Positions 38,086 through 47,425 are shown, counted from the stretch's first letter. The stretch is 64,000 bases of DNA from Colwellia sp. TT2012 (GCF_001440345.1 NZ_LJYX01000022.1:1-64000), one strand, 5' to 3'. Made by a program: numbers and translations. Notes: a model not told the origin generated them from the letters alone.

Positions 38086-39207
38086 ATGACGTTTAAATCA
38101 TTCAATCCACCAGAAAGAATTTTAATGGGCCCTGGCCCTTCCGATGTAAGTGCACGAGTACGTTCAGCACTGTCTAGGCCAACTATAGGTCATCTTGACC
38201 CTTTATTTATCAATATGATGGATGAAGTTAAGACCTTACTGCAATATGCTTTTCAAACCAAGAATGAATTCACTATAGCCTTATCAGCGCCGGGCTCTGC
38301 AGGTATGGAAGCCTGTTTTGTAAACTTAGTAGAACCTGGCGATAAGGTCATTGTTTGTCGCAATGGTGTTTTTGGTGACCGTATGATTGAAAATGTTACC
38401 AGGCTTGGTGCCGAGGCCGTAGTTGTTGACTCTCCTTGGGGACGAGCTGTGGAAACACATAAGGTGAAAGCAGCATTACACGACCACCCTGATGCCAAGT
38501 TCCTAGCCTTTGTTCATGCAGAAACCTCAACAGGTGCAGTGTCAGATGCTAAAACACTCTGTCAAATGGCTCAGGAACATGGTTGTTTAACTATTGTCGA
38601 TGCGGTGACGTCATTGGGTGGTATTGAGCTTAGAGTGGATGAGTGGGGTATTGATGCTATCTATTCTGGAACGCAGAAGTGTATATCTTGTGTGCCGGGT
38701 ATGTCACCTATTTCATTCAGTCCTAAAGCGGTAGCAGTGGTACAAAACCGTAAGACTAAAATACAAAGCTGGTTCTTAGACCAAACGTTAGTCATGGGTT
38801 ATTGGTCTGGTAAAGGTAAACGTACTTACCATCATACCGCGCCGGTAAACTCTTTATATGCACTACATGAAGCGTTAATCATACTACATGAAGAAGGTCT
38901 AGAAAACAGCTGGGCGCGTCATAGAGCACAACACCAAGTACTCGCTAAGGGTCTGAAAGAATTAGGTATTGAGTTTATCGTACCTGAAGAAGAGCGCTTA
39001 CCTCAGCTCAATGCTATCTACATTCCTGACGGTGCTGATGATGCTAAAGTAAGAAATTACTTACTAGAGCATTATAACTTGGAAATCGGTGCTGGTTTAG
39101 GAGCCTTTGCCGGTAAAGCATGGCGCATTGGTTTGATGGGACATACCGCTAAAAGTGAAAATGTGGCCTTATGTTTAACGGCCTTAAAAGATGCCTTGAA
39201 TCAATAA
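38086..39207 (+). CDS. Class V aminotransferase acting on glyoxylate (AGXT/PucG-like; candidate BhcA function)
   Basis: 373-aa PLP aminotransferase of the alanine/serine/ureidoglycine-glyoxylate group. It has MGPGPSDVSARVRSAL at the N-terminus, IGHLDPLF, HAETSTGAV, VDAVTSLGG, the PLP lysine in SGTQKCISCVPG (about K198) and YHHTAPVNSLYALHEAL. The sequence looks closest to AGXT/PucG. PucG uses ureidoglycine, but this organism's route goes through allantoicase, which yields ureidoglycolate and never ureidoglycine. The likely role is therefore glyoxylate to glycine, with aspartate, alanine or serine as donor. With aspartate this would be the first step of the beta-hydroxyaspartate cycle whose other three enzymes lie at 57-61 kb. 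The donor cannot be read from sequence. Confidence 0.85.
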   Translation: MTFKSFNPPERILMGPGPSDVSARVRSALSRPTIGHLDPLFINMMDEVKTLLQYAFQTKNEFTIALSAPGSAGMEACFVNLVEPGDKVIVCRNGVFGDRMIENVTRLGAEAVVVDSPWGRAVETHKVKAALHDHPDAKFLAFVHAETSTGAVSDAKTLCQMAQEHGCLTIVDAVTSLGGIELRVDEWGIDAIYSGTQKCISCVPGMSPISFSPKAVAVVQNRKTKIQSWFLDQTLVMGYWSGKGKRTYHHTAPVNSLYALHEALIILHEEGLENSWARHRAQHQVLAKGLKELGIEFIVPEEERLPQLNAIYIPDGADDAKVRNYLLEHYNLEIGAGLGAFAGKAWRIGLMGHTAKSENVALCLTALKDALNQ

Positions 39208-39254
39208 GGGCTTATTAAAAACGTAATAAAACTCAATAAATAGTTTTATTGATG

Positions 39255-39286
39255 AAAAAAGACCACCTTTTGGTGGTCTTTTTTTT
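39255..39286 (+). terminator. Rho-independent terminator of the aminotransferase gene
   Basis: AAAAAAGACCACC, a TTTT loop, then GGTGGTC and eight T. A strong, symmetrical hairpin 48 bp after the stop. Confidence 0.9.
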
Positions 39287-39654
39287 CGCATGATGAAATC
39301 TAAAGCGCAGTTTCTGGTAAATTTCTCGCTAATTTTTTCATCATGTGGCATAGGAATAGCCGCGGTGGCATTTCTACAAGGTTTTTTTAGATGATAAAGC
39401 CAATAGACTGCTATTTATTACCGGGTGAAATGCTGTTGTACGCTGAATGAAGCTTTAAATGAACACTATTATGGTTAAATGGAGTGGATACTGGCTCTGC
39501 TTTCTAATAGTTTATCGGAAAGCTTTGTGAAAAAACGAGCCGTCATTAACGTCATTCACAGCAGTAATATTAAAAATAGTGAGCATTTGTTTGGGCAGAA
39601 TATAACCTAATGATAAGTTAGCTCAGCCATTAACCTTTAACTTTAAAGCCTATT
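39287..39654. other. Non-coding stretch before the hotdog gene
   Basis: I read all six frames for remnants and found only short, unconvincing stretches (such as a frame ending NSEHLFGQNIT near 39608). No gene, repeat or RNA is supported. Confidence 0.3.
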
Positions 39655-40125
39655 ATGAAGCAGACTAATAAAACATTATCGATATATCAAAAACTTGAAA
39701 AGTACCCTTTTGGCAAAAAAATCTTCTCAATTATCGTCAGTCGTGTCGCACCTTACTTCGCCACTATTAATCCTAAAATTTCAGAACTAGTGCCGAACCA
39801 GTGCACCTGTCTAATCAAAAAAAAGAAAAAGGTCTTTAACCATATAAAAACAGTGCATGTGATAGCTATTTGTAATGGTTTAGAAATGGCAATGGGCGTC
39901 ATGGCAGAAGCTTCAATTCCCAAGCATCTTCGCTGGATCCCAAAAGGAATGACGGTTGCTTATACGGCCAAAGCGGGTAGTGATATTCGATGTGTAGCAA
40001 AGGTAAACCAAGAAGACTGGCGGCCTGGAGATATGCTCGTTAGCATCACCGCCTATGATGAAAATAACATTGTCGTGGTTAAAGGGGATATTAAACTGTG
40101 GATATCTGAAAAGCCAACAGTCTGA
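39655..40125 (+). CDS. DUF4442 hotdog-fold protein, possible thioesterase
   Basis: 156 aa. The hotdog helix and following strands are visible in HVIAICNGLEMAMGVMAEAS and WIPKGMTVAYTAKAGSDIRCVAKV, the pattern of DUF4442 (PaaI-like) proteins. It likely acts on an acyl thioester, but the substrate is unknown. It is convergent with the RutR-like gene and looks unrelated to purine use. Confidence 0.72.
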   Translation: MKQTNKTLSIYQKLEKYPFGKKIFSIIVSRVAPYFATINPKISELVPNQCTCLIKKKKKVFNHIKTVHVIAICNGLEMAMGVMAEASIPKHLRWIPKGMTVAYTAKAGSDIRCVAKVNQEDWRPGDMLVSITAYDENNIVVVKGDIKLWISEKPTV

Positions 40126-40216
40126 GCATTGTTCGAATTAACAAGGCGCATAAAAGTCTGCGACTTGCCCGCTAAACGGGCACAGTGCAATTGCCATCCC
40201 CATTACTTAGCTTAGG

Positions 40217-40840
40217 CTATAAGCCACAGCCTTTTAATATAATCGTGGTCAGTGAATGGATCACCTCATCAAAATCAGCATCGTTCATCGTTTCTTTACC
40301 AAGACCGGCTAATACTTGCACATTAAAATCAGCATAATGCTGGGTAGAACTCCAAATAAGGAATAACAAATGATAAGGGTTAATGGCGTCTATTTGGCCC
40401 TTTTCTATCCAGGTTTCTATTACGGAAATTTTTTCATCTAACCATTGTTTGAATTCGGTATGCAAATAGTCTTTAAGAATGGGCGCACCATGAATCACTT
40501 CACTGGCAAATATTTTTGAGCCGTCAGGATCATGCTTAGCATGCATGACTTTCTCATGAATATAGGCGGTAAGAATCGTTTTAGGATCATCATCAACACT
40601 TAAGGTATCAAAGCTAGTATTCCAGCTGACAATAATCTCGCTGAGTAATTGCTGATAAAGGTCGGTTTTATCATGGAAATAATAATGAATGTTTGCTCGG
40701 GGAATATTTGCTCGTTCGGCAATTCGCTTAATAGAGGCGCCTTTAAAACCGTGAGTAACAAACTCTATTTTTGCCGCTGTTAAAATAAGTGCGACATTCT
40801 TTTGGCGAACTTGTCCGACTGATTCCTTTTTAACCTGCAC
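40217..40840 (-). CDS. TetR-family regulator, RutR-like
   Basis: 207 aa with an N-terminal helix-turn-helix (FVTHGFKGASIKRIAERANIPRANIHYYFHDKTDLYQQLL, about 30-70) and a RutR-type ligand domain. The stretch YHLLFLIWSSTQHYADFNVQVLAGLG is very close to the corresponding part of E. coli RutR, a uracil-responsive repressor of pyrimidine catabolism that also affects purine-related genes. Here the gene sits 330 bp downstream of the purine/glyoxylate block on the same strand. Palindromes of RutR-operator form overlap promoters in the cluster, so I infer it controls this regulon. Its effector could be a purine-pathway compound rather than uracil. Confidence 0.82.
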   Translation of the reverse strand: MQVKKESVGQVRQKNVALILTAAKIEFVTHGFKGASIKRIAERANIPRANIHYYFHDKTDLYQQLLSEIIVSWNTSFDTLSVDDDPKTILTAYIHEKVMHAKHDPDGSKIFASEVIHGAPILKDYLHTEFKQWLDEKISVIETWIEKGQIDAINPYHLLFLIWSSTQHYADFNVQVLAGLGKETMNDADFDEVIHSLTTIILKGCGL

Positions 40841-41020
40841 AGATACCTCATAACTTCATTTATGGTGGAGAAAAATAACTTTATAACAAGTTTTAACTGA
40901 CAGCCAATGCTTTATGGCAAATGGAATAATTAATTGCGCTAAAATGAAAATATCACCAGTCAATTACCCTCGTTTATGGTCATGCGTGAGGGGCATGGTG
41001 TTTTTAGTGCGAATATGAAC

Positions 41021-41058
41021 AAAAAGAAAGATGACTAAGGGGGAAGTCATCTTTCTTT
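41021..41058 (-). terminator. Rho-independent terminator after malate synthase G
   Basis: AAAGAAAGATGACT (41023-41036) pairs with AGTCATCTTTCTTT (41045-41058), with a T-rich end on the minus strand. It closes the purine block before the regulator gene. The rest of the spacer 40841-41170 should hold the regulator's promoter; no operator-like palindrome was seen there. Confidence 0.8.
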
Positions 41059-41170
41059 ATATGGCAACCGTGCTTATTCGGTAATCCAGTGTTTATTGTC
41101 CTTTGGATCTTCGCTTAGATACCTCGAAGATGACTATTGCATTAAGCTAGTATGAGTAAATAACTGGAAT

Positions 41171-43360
41171 TTAATGCTCAGCTTTTACTTCTATACGTCT
41201 TTTATGTAATAACGGCTCAGTATAACCACTGGCTTGCTCTTTTCCCTGAAAAATAAGTTCTCCAGCTGCTTTAAAAGCAATACTATTTTCAAGGTCACTC
41301 GACATGGCGATATAGCCATCATCAGCAGCATTTTGCTGATCAACAATGGGTGCCATACGTTGCAAGGACTCATGCACTTGGCTTTCACTGATAACACCAT
41401 GATGAAGCCAATTACAGATATGCTGGCTCGATATTCTTAACGTCGCTCTATCTTCCATACGGGCAACATTATCAATATCAGGTACTTTTGAGCAACCAAT
41501 ACCTTGATTGACCCAACGGACAACATAACCAAGTAGCCCTTGAATGTTATTGTCTAATTCTTTTTGAATCGCCGCTGCTGATAATTCAGTTTGGTTTTTC
41601 AGTAAAGGAATAGTCAATAAATCCGTTAAATCATCGATAGCCCCAGGTAAGGCAAACTCCGCTTGCATCGCATTTTGTACGGCTTGCACATTCACTTTGT
41701 GATAATGCATTACGTGTAAAGTTGCTGCGGTAGGTGAAGGTACCCAAGCACAATTTGCTCCTGATAGTGGGTGAGCGATTTTGCTGTTTACCATGGCTGA
41801 CATTTGATCAGGTATTGCCCACATGCCTTTACCTATTTGCGCTTTGCCTTGAAAACCTGCTTGTAAACCAATTCTGACATTTCTCAATTCATAAGCCTTG
41901 ATCCAGGGCTCATCTTTCATCCATTCTTTTGGTGTCATAGCTCCAGCGAGCATACTGGTATGTATTTCATCACCGGTACGATCTAAAAAACCGGTGTTGA
42001 TAAAGGCGACACGAGTTTGTGCCGCGCGAATACATTCCTTTAAATTGGCTGAGGTACGACGTTCCTCATCCATAATACCCATTTTAATGGTATTTTCGGC
42101 TAAACCTAAATGACGCTCGATAGCGCTAAATAAATCATGACTGAATTTTACTTCTTCAGGGCCATGCATTTTCGGTTTGACTATATAAATACTGCCTTGC
42201 TGAGAGTTTTTAAATTTAGAATTGCCGTTTAAGTCATGTAATGAAATTAAGCTGGTGATAAGGCCATCAACAATACCTTCAGGTACCTTGTCGCCATTTT
42301 TGTTGACAATAGCATCTGTGGTCATTAAGTGGCCGACATTGCGGATAAATTGCAAGCTTCTACCCGACAGAGAAATCTTTTCTCGGTTTGGTGATAAGTA
42401 GCTTCGGTCAGGGTTCAGAGTGCGGGTGATGGTTTTATTGCCTTTTTGAATAATCTCAGCAAGATCGCCTTTCATTAAACCTAACCAATTACGATAAACC
42501 GCAGTTTTATCCATGGCATCAACCGCGGCAATGGAGTCTTCGCAGTCTTGAATCGTAGTTAAGGCGGATTCTAACACCACATCTTTCACAAACGCGGCAT
42601 CTGTTTTACCAATAATATTGTCTTTATCGATTTGAATTTCAATGTGTAAACCGTTATGTCGACAGAGTAGTTCCGTTGGTGCCTCGGTTGCGCCATTGTA
42701 GCCAACAAATTGCTCGCTATCTTGTAACTGAACTTGTTCACCGGAGAACAAGGTCACGGTAAAATTTTTATTGATGATATGGTAAAGCACCGCATCAATA
42801 TGGCTGCCAGAGGTTAACGGTAAAGTCTCGTCTAAAAACCTACGCGCGTAAGCCTGTACTCTACGGCCACGAACAGGGTTGAAGTCTTTACTTTGTTGGG
42901 CACCATTATCATCACCAATAACATCGGTACCATATAAAGCATCGTATAAACTGCCCCATCTAGCATTCGCCGCATTTAGGGCAAATCTGGCATTCATTAA
43001 GGGCACAACAAGTTGCGGACCCGCAATGAGGGCAACCTCATCATCAACATTTTTGGTGGAAATCGTAAAATCAGCTTTTTCTTCTAGCAGATAGCCTATT
43101 TCCTTTAAAAACAACTCATAGCGCTCTTGGTTAAAAGGCTGGTTGGCCGAGTCACTATGCCAAACATCAATTTGTGCTTGCAAGCTAGCTCTGGTGGCTA
43201 ATAGCTGTTGATTCCGCGGGGTAAACTCAGTTAAAACCTCGGCCACAGCATCCCAAAAGTGCTCGGCCTTAATATTAAGGCCAGGTAACACTTCATGATT
43301 GACTAAATTAACTAAACAGCCTGCCACCTGATAACCGTGTTTGATTGTTGTTTTCTGCAT
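41171..43360 (-). CDS. glcB: Malate synthase G
   Basis: 729 aa, the normal length for the G isoform. It condenses glyoxylate with acetyl-CoA to malate in the cytoplasm. Recognisable parts are RGRRVQAYARRFLDETLPL, NPDRSYLSPN, the catalytic region SIYIVKPKMHGPEEVKF (near 400), IGIMDEERRTSANLKECI and the C-terminal NWLHHGVIS. It is the last gene of the long minus-strand run from xdhA, 63 bp after puuD. Its place ties it to glyoxylate from allantoin, not to the acetate glyoxylate shunt (no isocitrate lyase here). Confidence 0.95.
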   Translation of the reverse strand: MQKTTIKHGYQVAGCLVNLVNHEVLPGLNIKAEHFWDAVAEVLTEFTPRNQQLLATRASLQAQIDVWHSDSANQPFNQERYELFLKEIGYLLEEKADFTISTKNVDDEVALIAGPQLVVPLMNARFALNAANARWGSLYDALYGTDVIGDDNGAQQSKDFNPVRGRRVQAYARRFLDETLPLTSGSHIDAVLYHIINKNFTVTLFSGEQVQLQDSEQFVGYNGATEAPTELLCRHNGLHIEIQIDKDNIIGKTDAAFVKDVVLESALTTIQDCEDSIAAVDAMDKTAVYRNWLGLMKGDLAEIIQKGNKTITRTLNPDRSYLSPNREKISLSGRSLQFIRNVGHLMTTDAIVNKNGDKVPEGIVDGLITSLISLHDLNGNSKFKNSQQGSIYIVKPKMHGPEEVKFSHDLFSAIERHLGLAENTIKMGIMDEERRTSANLKECIRAAQTRVAFINTGFLDRTGDEIHTSMLAGAMTPKEWMKDEPWIKAYELRNVRIGLQAGFQGKAQIGKGMWAIPDQMSAMVNSKIAHPLSGANCAWVPSPTAATLHVMHYHKVNVQAVQNAMQAEFALPGAIDDLTDLLTIPLLKNQTELSAAAIQKELDNNIQGLLGYVVRWVNQGIGCSKVPDIDNVARMEDRATLRISSQHICNWLHHGVISESQVHESLQRMAPIVDQQNAADDGYIAMSSDLENSIAFKAAGELIFQGKEQASGYTEPLLHKRRIEVKAEH

Positions 43361-43423
43361 TTTTTATCCTTTTTCTTTGTCTTTATCTTGCTTTAATAGC
43401 CATATAGATACGTTTATGCAAAC

Positions 43424-44614
43424 TTACTTTATTTGGGATAACCACAGTGACAAGGTTAAGCGCTCTTCGTTAGTCATCTTGGTTTTATTCATAAAGGGCA
43501 TGTCTTTTGAGTTAATAACCCGTGCTTCAATTCTTGGCGCCCATTGTCTGATAGAAGCGATATCTGTGAAAATAACGCCACCTTGAGGGCTGGTGAAAAC
43601 ATCATCGGTGGGTGTGGCTGAATGGCAGGCTGCACAACGGTCGGCAATAATTTGTTGAACTTGCACCGGGCTAATAACTTGCTGCTTTTGCTCTGCTGAT
43701 AACTCCACCGTTTTAGGGGCAATTAAATAGGCAAGTACTACAGTGGCAACAATGGTAGCAACCAATATTAGCGGCTTATGCTTGCCAACGTGACGTAAGA
43801 CAAAATACTGACGCACCGCAGCGGTGATTACTATGATTACCATCAATATTAACCAGTTAGCACTGTGGTTATACGTCATGGGATAATGATTTGAAATCAT
43901 AATAAATAACACCGGCAAGGTGATATAAGTGTTGTGAGTAGAGCGTAATTTAGCATTTAAGCCATATTTTGAATCAGGGGTAACGCCATCTTCTACCGCT
44001 TTTACTAGGGCACGTTGTGATGGCATGATGCCAAAAAATACGTTGCCAGCCATGATGGTACCTAAGATAGCGCCCATATGCATATAAGCACCACGCGCAC
44101 TAAATACTTGTGTTAAACCGTAAGATAAAGCGGTAGCAATAATGAATAAAATAAGTGCTAATACTAAGCCGTGATCTTTAAGTTTTGTTCTTACTAATAA
44201 TTCATAACTACCGACACCGATAACAATAGCGCCTATACCTAAGCCAATCGCTTGCCATTGTGTTAAATCTTTCACCCGTGGATCAATTAAGTAAGACTCA
44301 GCGCCCACATAAAACATCAGTGATAATAATAAGAAACCCGTGATCCAGGTGGTATAAGCTTCCCACTTAAACCAATGTAATGTGGTGGGGATTTTTGGTG
44401 GCGCAAGTTTGTATTTAGCGATTTCATAAAAGCCACCACCATGAATAGCCCAAAGGTCACCGGAAATGCCTTTCTCTGCTTTCCACTCGGGTGGTTTTTC
44501 CAGATGGTTATCTAACCAAACAAAATAAAATGAGGCACCAATCCATGCGATACCAACGACCAAATGTGCGAAGCGAATGATTAAATTTAACCACTCAGTA
44601 ATATACGGGTCCAT
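43424..44614 (-). CDS. puuD: Membrane urate oxidase PuuD with fused cytochrome c
   Basis: 396 aa. The first 300 residues are the PuuD membrane domain with about eight helices (IRFAHLVVGIAWIGASFYFVWLD, MYVGAESYLIDP-type loop, IGAIVIGVGSYELLV, HMGAILGTIMAGNVFFGIMPS). A C-terminal periplasmic cytochrome c domain carries CAACH (residues 327-331) and a distal methionine in MPFMNKTKMT. PuuD oxidises urate to 5-hydroxyisourate and passes electrons to the respiratory chain rather than to oxygen, so no peroxide is made. No soluble uricase was seen in the window, so this fills the urate step. Confidence 0.92.
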   Translation of the reverse strand: MDPYITEWLNLIIRFAHLVVGIAWIGASFYFVWLDNHLEKPPEWKAEKGISGDLWAIHGGGFYEIAKYKLAPPKIPTTLHWFKWEAYTTWITGFLLLSLMFYVGAESYLIDPRVKDLTQWQAIGLGIGAIVIGVGSYELLVRTKLKDHGLVLALILFIIATALSYGLTQVFSARGAYMHMGAILGTIMAGNVFFGIMPSQRALVKAVEDGVTPDSKYGLNAKLRSTHNTYITLPVLFIMISNHYPMTYNHSANWLILMVIIVITAAVRQYFVLRHVGKHKPLILVATIVATVVLAYLIAPKTVELSAEQKQQVISPVQVQQIIADRCAACHSATPTDDVFTSPQGGVIFTDIASIRQWAPRIEARVINSKDMPFMNKTKMTNEERLTLSLWLSQIK

Positions 44615-44973
44615 AGTCTTTCCTTTTGTACATCTACTGGTAGTAGACGTTTTATAATTTTATATTTTTGATGACTAACTAATTTTATTAAAAATTAGCT
44701 TTCTTAAGCGATGTTGCCTTAGACCCAGCTAGGCAACCGTCTGTTATATGTTATTGTAGGGTGTTAATTTGTTTATTTTATGTTTGCCTCTGTTGCTTTT
44801 AAGTGTTGCTGCACGATCAAGCAAGACGCGTAAACCCTTCCATGGGGCTCTACACAAGCATCCATGCTTGTGAAGCTTGCTTTTATCGAATCAGCAAAAC
44901 TTATTATCTATCAATCGATTTAGTTCTTAACAACCATTAGCGGGAACATAGCTTTATGTTTTATCTAAAGTGA
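44615..44973. other. Spacer between guaD and puuD with hairpins
   Basis: A 359-bp gap inside an otherwise tight run. It holds GTTGCC/GGCAAC (about 44711-44735) and a perfect 9-bp stem CACAAGCAT-CC-ATGCTTGTG (44853-44872) inside a stretch that looks like a degenerate intergenic repeat. puuD-glcB may have its own promoter here. Confidence 0.4.
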
Positions 44974-46311
44974 TTAAACTTTTTCTCCCATGATATGGGT
45001 GGCTTTAACATGTCTGTCATCACCAAGTATGCTCAAGACGAATAGTTTTTCGGTTAAGGTTTTGCAACGGGCAATACGTCTTGCCATTAAGGGTGTTGCT
45101 TGGTAATCCAGTACGATAAAATCAGCTTCAGCGCCTTTAGTAAAGTTACCAATAGTCCCCTCTAAATCTAAGGCAACCGCGCCGCCTAAGGTGGCTAGGT
45201 AGAATGATTTAAACGGGCTTAACTTATCGCCACGTAATTGTTGGGTTTTATAGCCTTCGTTTAATGTCGTTAACATTGAAAAGCTAGTGCCAGCGCCAAT
45301 GTCTGTGCCTAAACCAACATTCACATCAAATTCTTCCGCTTGTTTTAGGTTGAAACAACCACTGCCTAAAAATAAGTTGGAAGTGGGGCAAAAAGCAATG
45401 GCCGAGTTAGTCTCGCTTAAACGCTGACATTCATGGTCGTGTAAGTGTACGCCGTGAGCAAAAACACTACGTCGGCCTAATAAATTGCTCTTATCGTACA
45501 CATCAAGGTAACCGTCACTGTCGGGGAATAATTCGCTTACCCAAGCAATTTCATTTTTGTTTTCTGATAAATGAGTATGCAAATAAACACCTGGATATTC
45601 TTTTAATAACTCACCGGCTTTCTGCAATTGTTCCGTTGAACAGGTGGGCGCAAAACGTGGGGTGATCGCATATTGTAATCTGTCGGTGTTATGCCATTTC
45701 TCAATTAACGCCTTGCTGTCGGTATAGCCTGATTCGGTAGTATCTTGTAAATCCTCTGGGCAATTTTGATTCATCAAAACTTTACCGCAAATCATGCGTA
45801 ATTTTTTCTGTTGGGCGATAGTGAAAAAAGCATCTACGGATTCTTTATGGACAGTACCGAACACTAACGCTGTGGTAGTACCCGCGTCTAATAATTGTGT
45901 TAAGAAAAACTCAGCGACACGTTTACCATGTTCGAAATCGGAGAATTGTTTTTCTTCAGGGAAGGTATAGTTTTCTAGCCACTCAAGTAATTGTGCACCA
46001 TATGAAGCAATCATTTCAGTTTGTGGGTAATGTACATGGGTATCGATAAAGCCGGGCATGATTAAGCCATTGTCATATTGGGTGACTTCAAGGCCTACGG
46101 GTAATGTTGCCAATAAATCAGTGGCGTTACCTACGGCGACCACTAAGCCATTTTTTATCAGTAAAAGTCCATCTTCAAAGTATTGATAACTCTCTTCTTC
46201 CGCGACTTTGGCAGGATCGGCTAAAAAGTGCAGTATCTCACCGCGAAACGCTTTGGTAGCTGTGCTTGTTACTTCACTAGTGGAAGGAGTGTTTGAAGTA
46301 CTGTTAGACAT
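44974..46311 (-). CDS. guaD: Guanine deaminase
   Basis: 445-aa zinc amidohydrolase converting guanine to xanthine. Metal ligands and active-site segments are DTHVHYPQTEMIASYG (near 90), HTHLSENKNEI (near 240), FAHGVHLHDHE and GLGTDIGAGTSFSML. The length is normal. It is upstream of puuD and downstream of allA on the same strand, feeding guanine into XdhABC. A palindrome GATTCA-N6-TGAATC lies upstream at 46400-46417. Confidence 0.93.
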   Translation of the reverse strand: MSNSTSNTPSTSEVTSTATKAFRGEILHFLADPAKVAEEESYQYFEDGLLLIKNGLVVAVGNATDLLATLPVGLEVTQYDNGLIMPGFIDTHVHYPQTEMIASYGAQLLEWLENYTFPEEKQFSDFEHGKRVAEFFLTQLLDAGTTTALVFGTVHKESVDAFFTIAQQKKLRMICGKVLMNQNCPEDLQDTTESGYTDSKALIEKWHNTDRLQYAITPRFAPTCSTEQLQKAGELLKEYPGVYLHTHLSENKNEIAWVSELFPDSDGYLDVYDKSNLLGRRSVFAHGVHLHDHECQRLSETNSAIAFCPTSNLFLGSGCFNLKQAEEFDVNVGLGTDIGAGTSFSMLTTLNEGYKTQQLRGDKLSPFKSFYLATLGGAVALDLEGTIGNFTKGAEADFIVLDYQATPLMARRIARCKTLTEKLFVLSILGDDRHVKATHIMGEKV

Positions 46312-46427
46312 ATTGGTAAACCTATTACTTATGTTATTGCTATGTATTTGTGCTGCTATTTATACTAGCTGCACTAATTTAATTGATTGTTTATCATCCG
46401 ATTCATCAATTTGAATCAAATTTTTTC

Positions 46428-46937
46428 TTATTCTGCAAGGGTGATAACGAGTGAACCATCGAGTTTTTCTACATCGCAGTTATCGCCTTCGCCGCCGCGA
46501 TCAACCACGAGGAAATCACTGACCTCATTAAGTGCTAAACAAAAGTGATGCCAAGTACCTTTATGGTAATTTACCCCCTGGTCTGAGCGGGCTAAAAATA
46601 CTTTAATAGCAGCAGTATCAAGCTCACCTGCGGGGGCAACGACAACCACATAAGGATGATTGCCCATAGGGATAAATGCTTGACTGCCTAAAGGATGGCG
46701 TTCCATCATTTTGACTGGTAAAGGAAAAGCCAGCGGGGTGGAACGAAAAATATTAAGCAAGGTTTTACCCGCTTGCTCAGCAACGTCAACGTCAGCAAGA
46801 TTGTGATGGCGTATGGTGTGGCCATCATTAATGGCGAAATGTTCAGCACTTTCGGACACTGAAATAACATCCCCATAAGCGGCAAAGTTTGCTGCCGTTA
46901 ATTCTTGGGGTATAACATTAATGATTTTATCGGTCAT
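46428..46937 (-). CDS. allA: Ureidoglycolate lyase AllA
   Basis: 169 aa of the AllA/ureidoglycolate hydrolase family, with FAAYGDVISVSESAEHFAINDG, the segment MMERHPLGSQAFIPMG and the conserved GVNYHKGTWHHFCLAL near residue 124. It splits (S)-ureidoglycolate into glyoxylate and urea, the last step of allantoin breakdown. Its presence with allantoicase shows that glyoxylate is the end product. Confidence 0.9.
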   Translation of the reverse strand: MTDKIINVIPQELTAANFAAYGDVISVSESAEHFAINDGHTIRHHNLADVDVAEQAGKTLLNIFRSTPLAFPLPVKMMERHPLGSQAFIPMGNHPYVVVVAPAGELDTAAIKVFLARSDQGVNYHKGTWHHFCLALNEVSDFLVVDRGGEGDNCDVEKLDGSLVITLAE

Positions 46938-47022
46938 CTTAATCTCTCAGTTACTGGTAATGTTAGCGGTTAATATTTTTCTACTGGCTTGAAACTGTTG
47001 TTATCTATTCGTTAAATAGAAA

Positions 47023-47364
47023 TTAGCTACCACGGTAAGTAGAGTAACCATAGGCGGTTAGCAATAATGGAATATGATAATGAGTGCCGCTGGCATCTAT
47101 TTCAAAAACGATATCAACGTAGGGGTAAAACCCGGTTTCGTTATTCGCTTTAAAATATACCGCGGTGGCAAAATGCATGCGGTAAACACCTGCTGGTAAT
47201 TTTTCATCAGCAGCTAATAAACCCGGTAAACGACCGTCAGCGTTGGTAACTCCGCCGTTTATCTCTTGCCAGCTTTCGCCGTCTTGAGCAAACAAAGTAA
47301 TAGGTACATTTTGTGCAGGTAAACCACGGGTAGTATCCAATATGTGGGTAGTAATTTGACTCAT
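47023..47364 (-). CDS. uraH: 5-hydroxyisourate hydrolase (transthyretin-like)
   Basis: 113 aa with the family signatures ITTHILDTTRGLPAQNVPI at the N-terminus and the C-terminal YSTYRGS, where TTR-like hydrolases differ from transthyretin. It hydrolyses 5-hydroxyisourate from PuuD to OHCU. It has no signal peptide, so it is cytoplasmic. Gaps of 61 and 85 bp to its neighbours suggest one operon. Confidence 0.95.
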   Translation of the reverse strand: MSQITTHILDTTRGLPAQNVPITLFAQDGESWQEINGGVTNADGRLPGLLAADEKLPAGVYRMHFATAVYFKANNETGFYPYVDIVFEIDASGTHYHIPLLLTAYGYSTYRGS

Positions 47365-47425
47365 ATTCTTTCCTTAAAAATTCTTAAAATAAATAGCCTA
47401 AAACTTTTATTAACGGGTGCCGGGC

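Noticed and set aside
38086..39207. Naming the aminotransferase PucG (ureidoglycine-glyoxylate aminotransferase)
   Set aside because: The allantoicase/AllA route present here does not produce ureidoglycine, so the symbol would assert a reaction without a substrate.
44707..44872. Hairpins upstream of puuD as a purine riboswitch
   Set aside because: No conserved purine-aptamer loops or three-way junction can be drawn; the palindromes look like an intergenic repeat.
46400..46417. GATTCATCAATTTGAATC palindrome upstream of guaD as another BhcR site
   Set aside because: The arms are TTCA/TGAA with a 6-base spacer, while the bhc sites have TTTCA-N5-TGAAA. The half-site distance differs, so it is not counted as the same operator.
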